From assembly GCA_007570945.1 (NCBI GenBank), contig RKSH01000199.1, forward strand, positions 1-9,770: a DNA stretch of 9,770 nt, read 5' to 3'. Shown here piece after piece: positions 8,561 through 9,770 of the stretch. The DNA comes from Gammaproteobacteria bacterium (GTDB lineage Bacteria > Pseudomonadota > Gammaproteobacteria > Arenicellales > Spongiicolonaceae). The notes under the pieces were generated by a model that saw only the letters and a list, made by a program, of their open reading frames with translations, made no database searches and was not told the origin of the DNA. A program made the position numbers and the translations under genes. Positions within the stretch are counted from its first letter, which is position 1, and every line of letters begins with the position of its first letter.

Positions 8561-9715
8561 ATGCTCCTGAATTACACCGGCAAGAAGACCGAAAAAGAAA
8601 TTCTCCGCCATGGGGAGAAGGCCGTGCTGCGACGCCTCTCCGGTCCCGAGTCTGCCAATAACCTGCTGGTATGGGGGGAAAATCTTGCGGTGATGAAAAC
8701 GCTTGCCAATGACTTTTCTCTGAAGGGAAAAGTGAATTTGGTGTACACTGACCCTCCTTTCTCAACCAATTGCGAATTCAAGATTGGCGATGACCGGGTC
8801 GCCACTGTTAGCATGAGCAATTCGGACAAAACAGCATACCGCGACAAGATTAGCGGCGCCGAATTCATGGAATTTTTGCGCGAAAGGTTCGTCCACTTGA
8901 GGGAGTTAATGAGTGAGCATGGGTCTATCTATGTTCACATAGATTACAAAATTGGCCACTACGTTAAAGTGGCAATGGATGAAATCTTTGGCGCGAGAAA
9001 TTTCAGAAATGATATTTCTCGCATAAAATGCAATCCGAAAAATTTTCGGAGGAAAGCATATGGGAATATCAAGGACATGATTCTTTTTTATTCCCTAAGC
9101 GGCCATTCCACTTGGAATGACCCGACAGAACCGTTCACACAACAGGATACGGACTCTCTGTTCAAAAAGACCGATGAATTCGGGAGAAAATACACCACAG
9201 TTCCGTTGCACGCCCCGGGAGAAACCGAAAGTGGGAAAACCGGAATGAAGTGGCGTGGCATGTCTCCGCCCAAAGGCAGACACTGGAGAAGCGCTCCTGA
9301 AAATTTGGACCGTCTCGATGAGATGGGCCTGATTGAATGGTCCTCCAATGGCGTCCCGAGAAAAAAAATATACGCGGACGAAAAGCGCGGAAAAAAAATG
9401 CAGGACATATGGAAATTCAAAGACTCCATGCGTCCACTGTATCCCACCGAGAAAAACATCAGTATGATGGAGGCAATCATTGGCGCATCTTCCGCCCCGG
9501 GCGACTTGGTCATGGATTGTTTTTGCGGTTCGGGGACCACGCTTGTTGCCGCCTGGAATCTCGGAAGAAGATGGATTGGCATTGACGAATCCAAGCGTGC
9601 AGTGGACGTTGCAAAAAAAAGGCTTGGCAAAATCCATCACCATGCGAAAAAAGACGGTTGGGGGTTTTTTGTTCAAGACACCGGACAAGCCCTTAAAACA
9701 GCAACCGGCGGATAA
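8561..9715 (+). CDS. site-specific DNA methyltransferase, probably N6-adenine, beta order
   Basis: This enzyme transfers a methyl group from S-adenosylmethionine to DNA and protects the host from the adjacent endonuclease. In its 384 residues catalytic motif IV TDPPF (63-67) precedes the target-recognition stretch and the SAM-binding motif I DCFCGSGTT (319-327), the beta-class order. Other markers are YVHIDYKIGHYVK (124-136) next to DEIFG, KWRGMSPPKGRHWR (230-243) in the probable recognition domain, and YPTEKN (294-299), the counterpart of HPTQKP just before motif X/I. DPPF can also occur in N4-cytosine enzymes, so the modified base is inferred. The ribosome site GAGG (8552-8555) overlaps the endonuclease stop. 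Three A8 runs lie in the gene (9361-9368, 9391-9398, 9613-9620). The stop lies within the terminator loop. Confidence 0.93.
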   Translation: MLLNYTGKKTEKEILRHGEKAVLRRLSGPESANNLLVWGENLAVMKTLANDFSLKGKVNLVYTDPPFSTNCEFKIGDDRVATVSMSNSDKTAYRDKISGAEFMEFLRERFVHLRELMSEHGSIYVHIDYKIGHYVKVAMDEIFGARNFRNDISRIKCNPKNFRRKAYGNIKDMILFYSLSGHSTWNDPTEPFTQQDTDSLFKKTDEFGRKYTTVPLHAPGETESGKTGMKWRGMSPPKGRHWRSAPENLDRLDEMGLIEWSSNGVPRKKIYADEKRGKKMQDIWKFKDSMRPLYPTEKNISMMEAIIGASSAPGDLVMDCFCGSGTTLVAAWNLGRRWIGIDESKRAVDVAKKRLGKIHHHAKKDGWGFFVQDTGQALKTATGG

Positions 9716-9738
9716 GTTCTCCGCCGGTTGCTGTTATT
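9697..9738 (+). terminator. terminator hairpin at the end of the restriction-modification operon
   Basis: Arm 9697-9712 is the exact reverse complement of 9720-9735, a 16-bp perfect GC-rich stem with the 7-nt loop TAAGTTC. The T-rich stretch after it (TTATT, 9734-9738) is short, so the U-tract is weak. The left arm is formed by the last five codons of the methyltransferase and the TAA stop lies in the loop. The bases from 9739 to the right edge show no further feature. Confidence 0.7.
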
Positions 9739-9770
9739 GGCTTATTATTCTAAACGCGCTCATCATCGAA

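Noticed and set aside
7744..8562. 272-codon - strand open frame antisense to the endonuclease
   Set aside because: It covers the endonuclease almost exactly. The sense frame has the GGAGG site, the PD-(D/E)XK core and coupling to the methyltransferase; the antisense frame has no recognisable domain.
9095..9688. 197-codon - strand open frame within the methyltransferase
   Set aside because: Shadow of the well-supported methyltransferase, which carries motifs IV and I in the sense frame.

Overview
This window comes from a high-GC bacterial chromosome. One sampled line, 4981-5040, has 49 G+C in 60 bases. The core genes (propionyl-CoA carboxylase alpha subunit, MeaB, methylmalonyl-CoA epimerase, bacterial glycerol kinase, TusA-family protein, Old Yellow Enzyme homologue) would fit a member of the Pseudomonadota. 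That placement is an inference; nothing in the window fixes a genus.

Layout, left to right. Positions 1-484 hold no gene I can defend. They contain a strong intrinsic terminator on the + strand (94-152), which points to a + strand gene ending at or just left of the window, and a degenerate 21-bp tandem repeat (220-387). Next is an NADH:flavin oxidoreductase of the Old Yellow Enzyme family (485-1747, +). It converges on glycerol kinase glpK (1848-3326, -), with a large palindromic stem-loop in the gap. glpK diverges, across only 35 bp, from a TusA-family sulfur carrier (3362-3637, +), which is followed by a nitroreductase-family flavoprotein (3650-4264, +). These converge on a three-gene - strand operon, read right to left as pccA (7676-5676), meaB (5679-4696) and methylmalonyl-CoA epimerase (4699-4295), with 4-base overlaps at both junctions.

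The operon covers part of propionate catabolism. PccA is the biotin-carrying half of propionyl-CoA carboxylase, the epimerase converts (S)- to (R)-methylmalonyl-CoA, and MeaB is the G-protein chaperone of the B12-dependent mutase. The carboxyltransferase subunit (PccB) and the mutase are not in the window. On the side where they might be expected lies a divergent, visibly AT-richer two-gene block. Line 7801-7860 has 24 G+C in 60 bases.

That block (7774-9715, +) is a compact restriction-modification operon. A PD-(D/E)XK endonuclease is followed 7 bp later by a beta-order, probably N6-adenine, DNA methyltransferase. It has its own sigma70-like promoter overlapped by an inverted repeat, and it ends in a long hairpin whose loop contains the methyltransferase stop codon. 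It looks like a horizontally acquired cassette beside the pccA operon. I found no tRNA, rRNA, CRISPR array, transposase or integrase.
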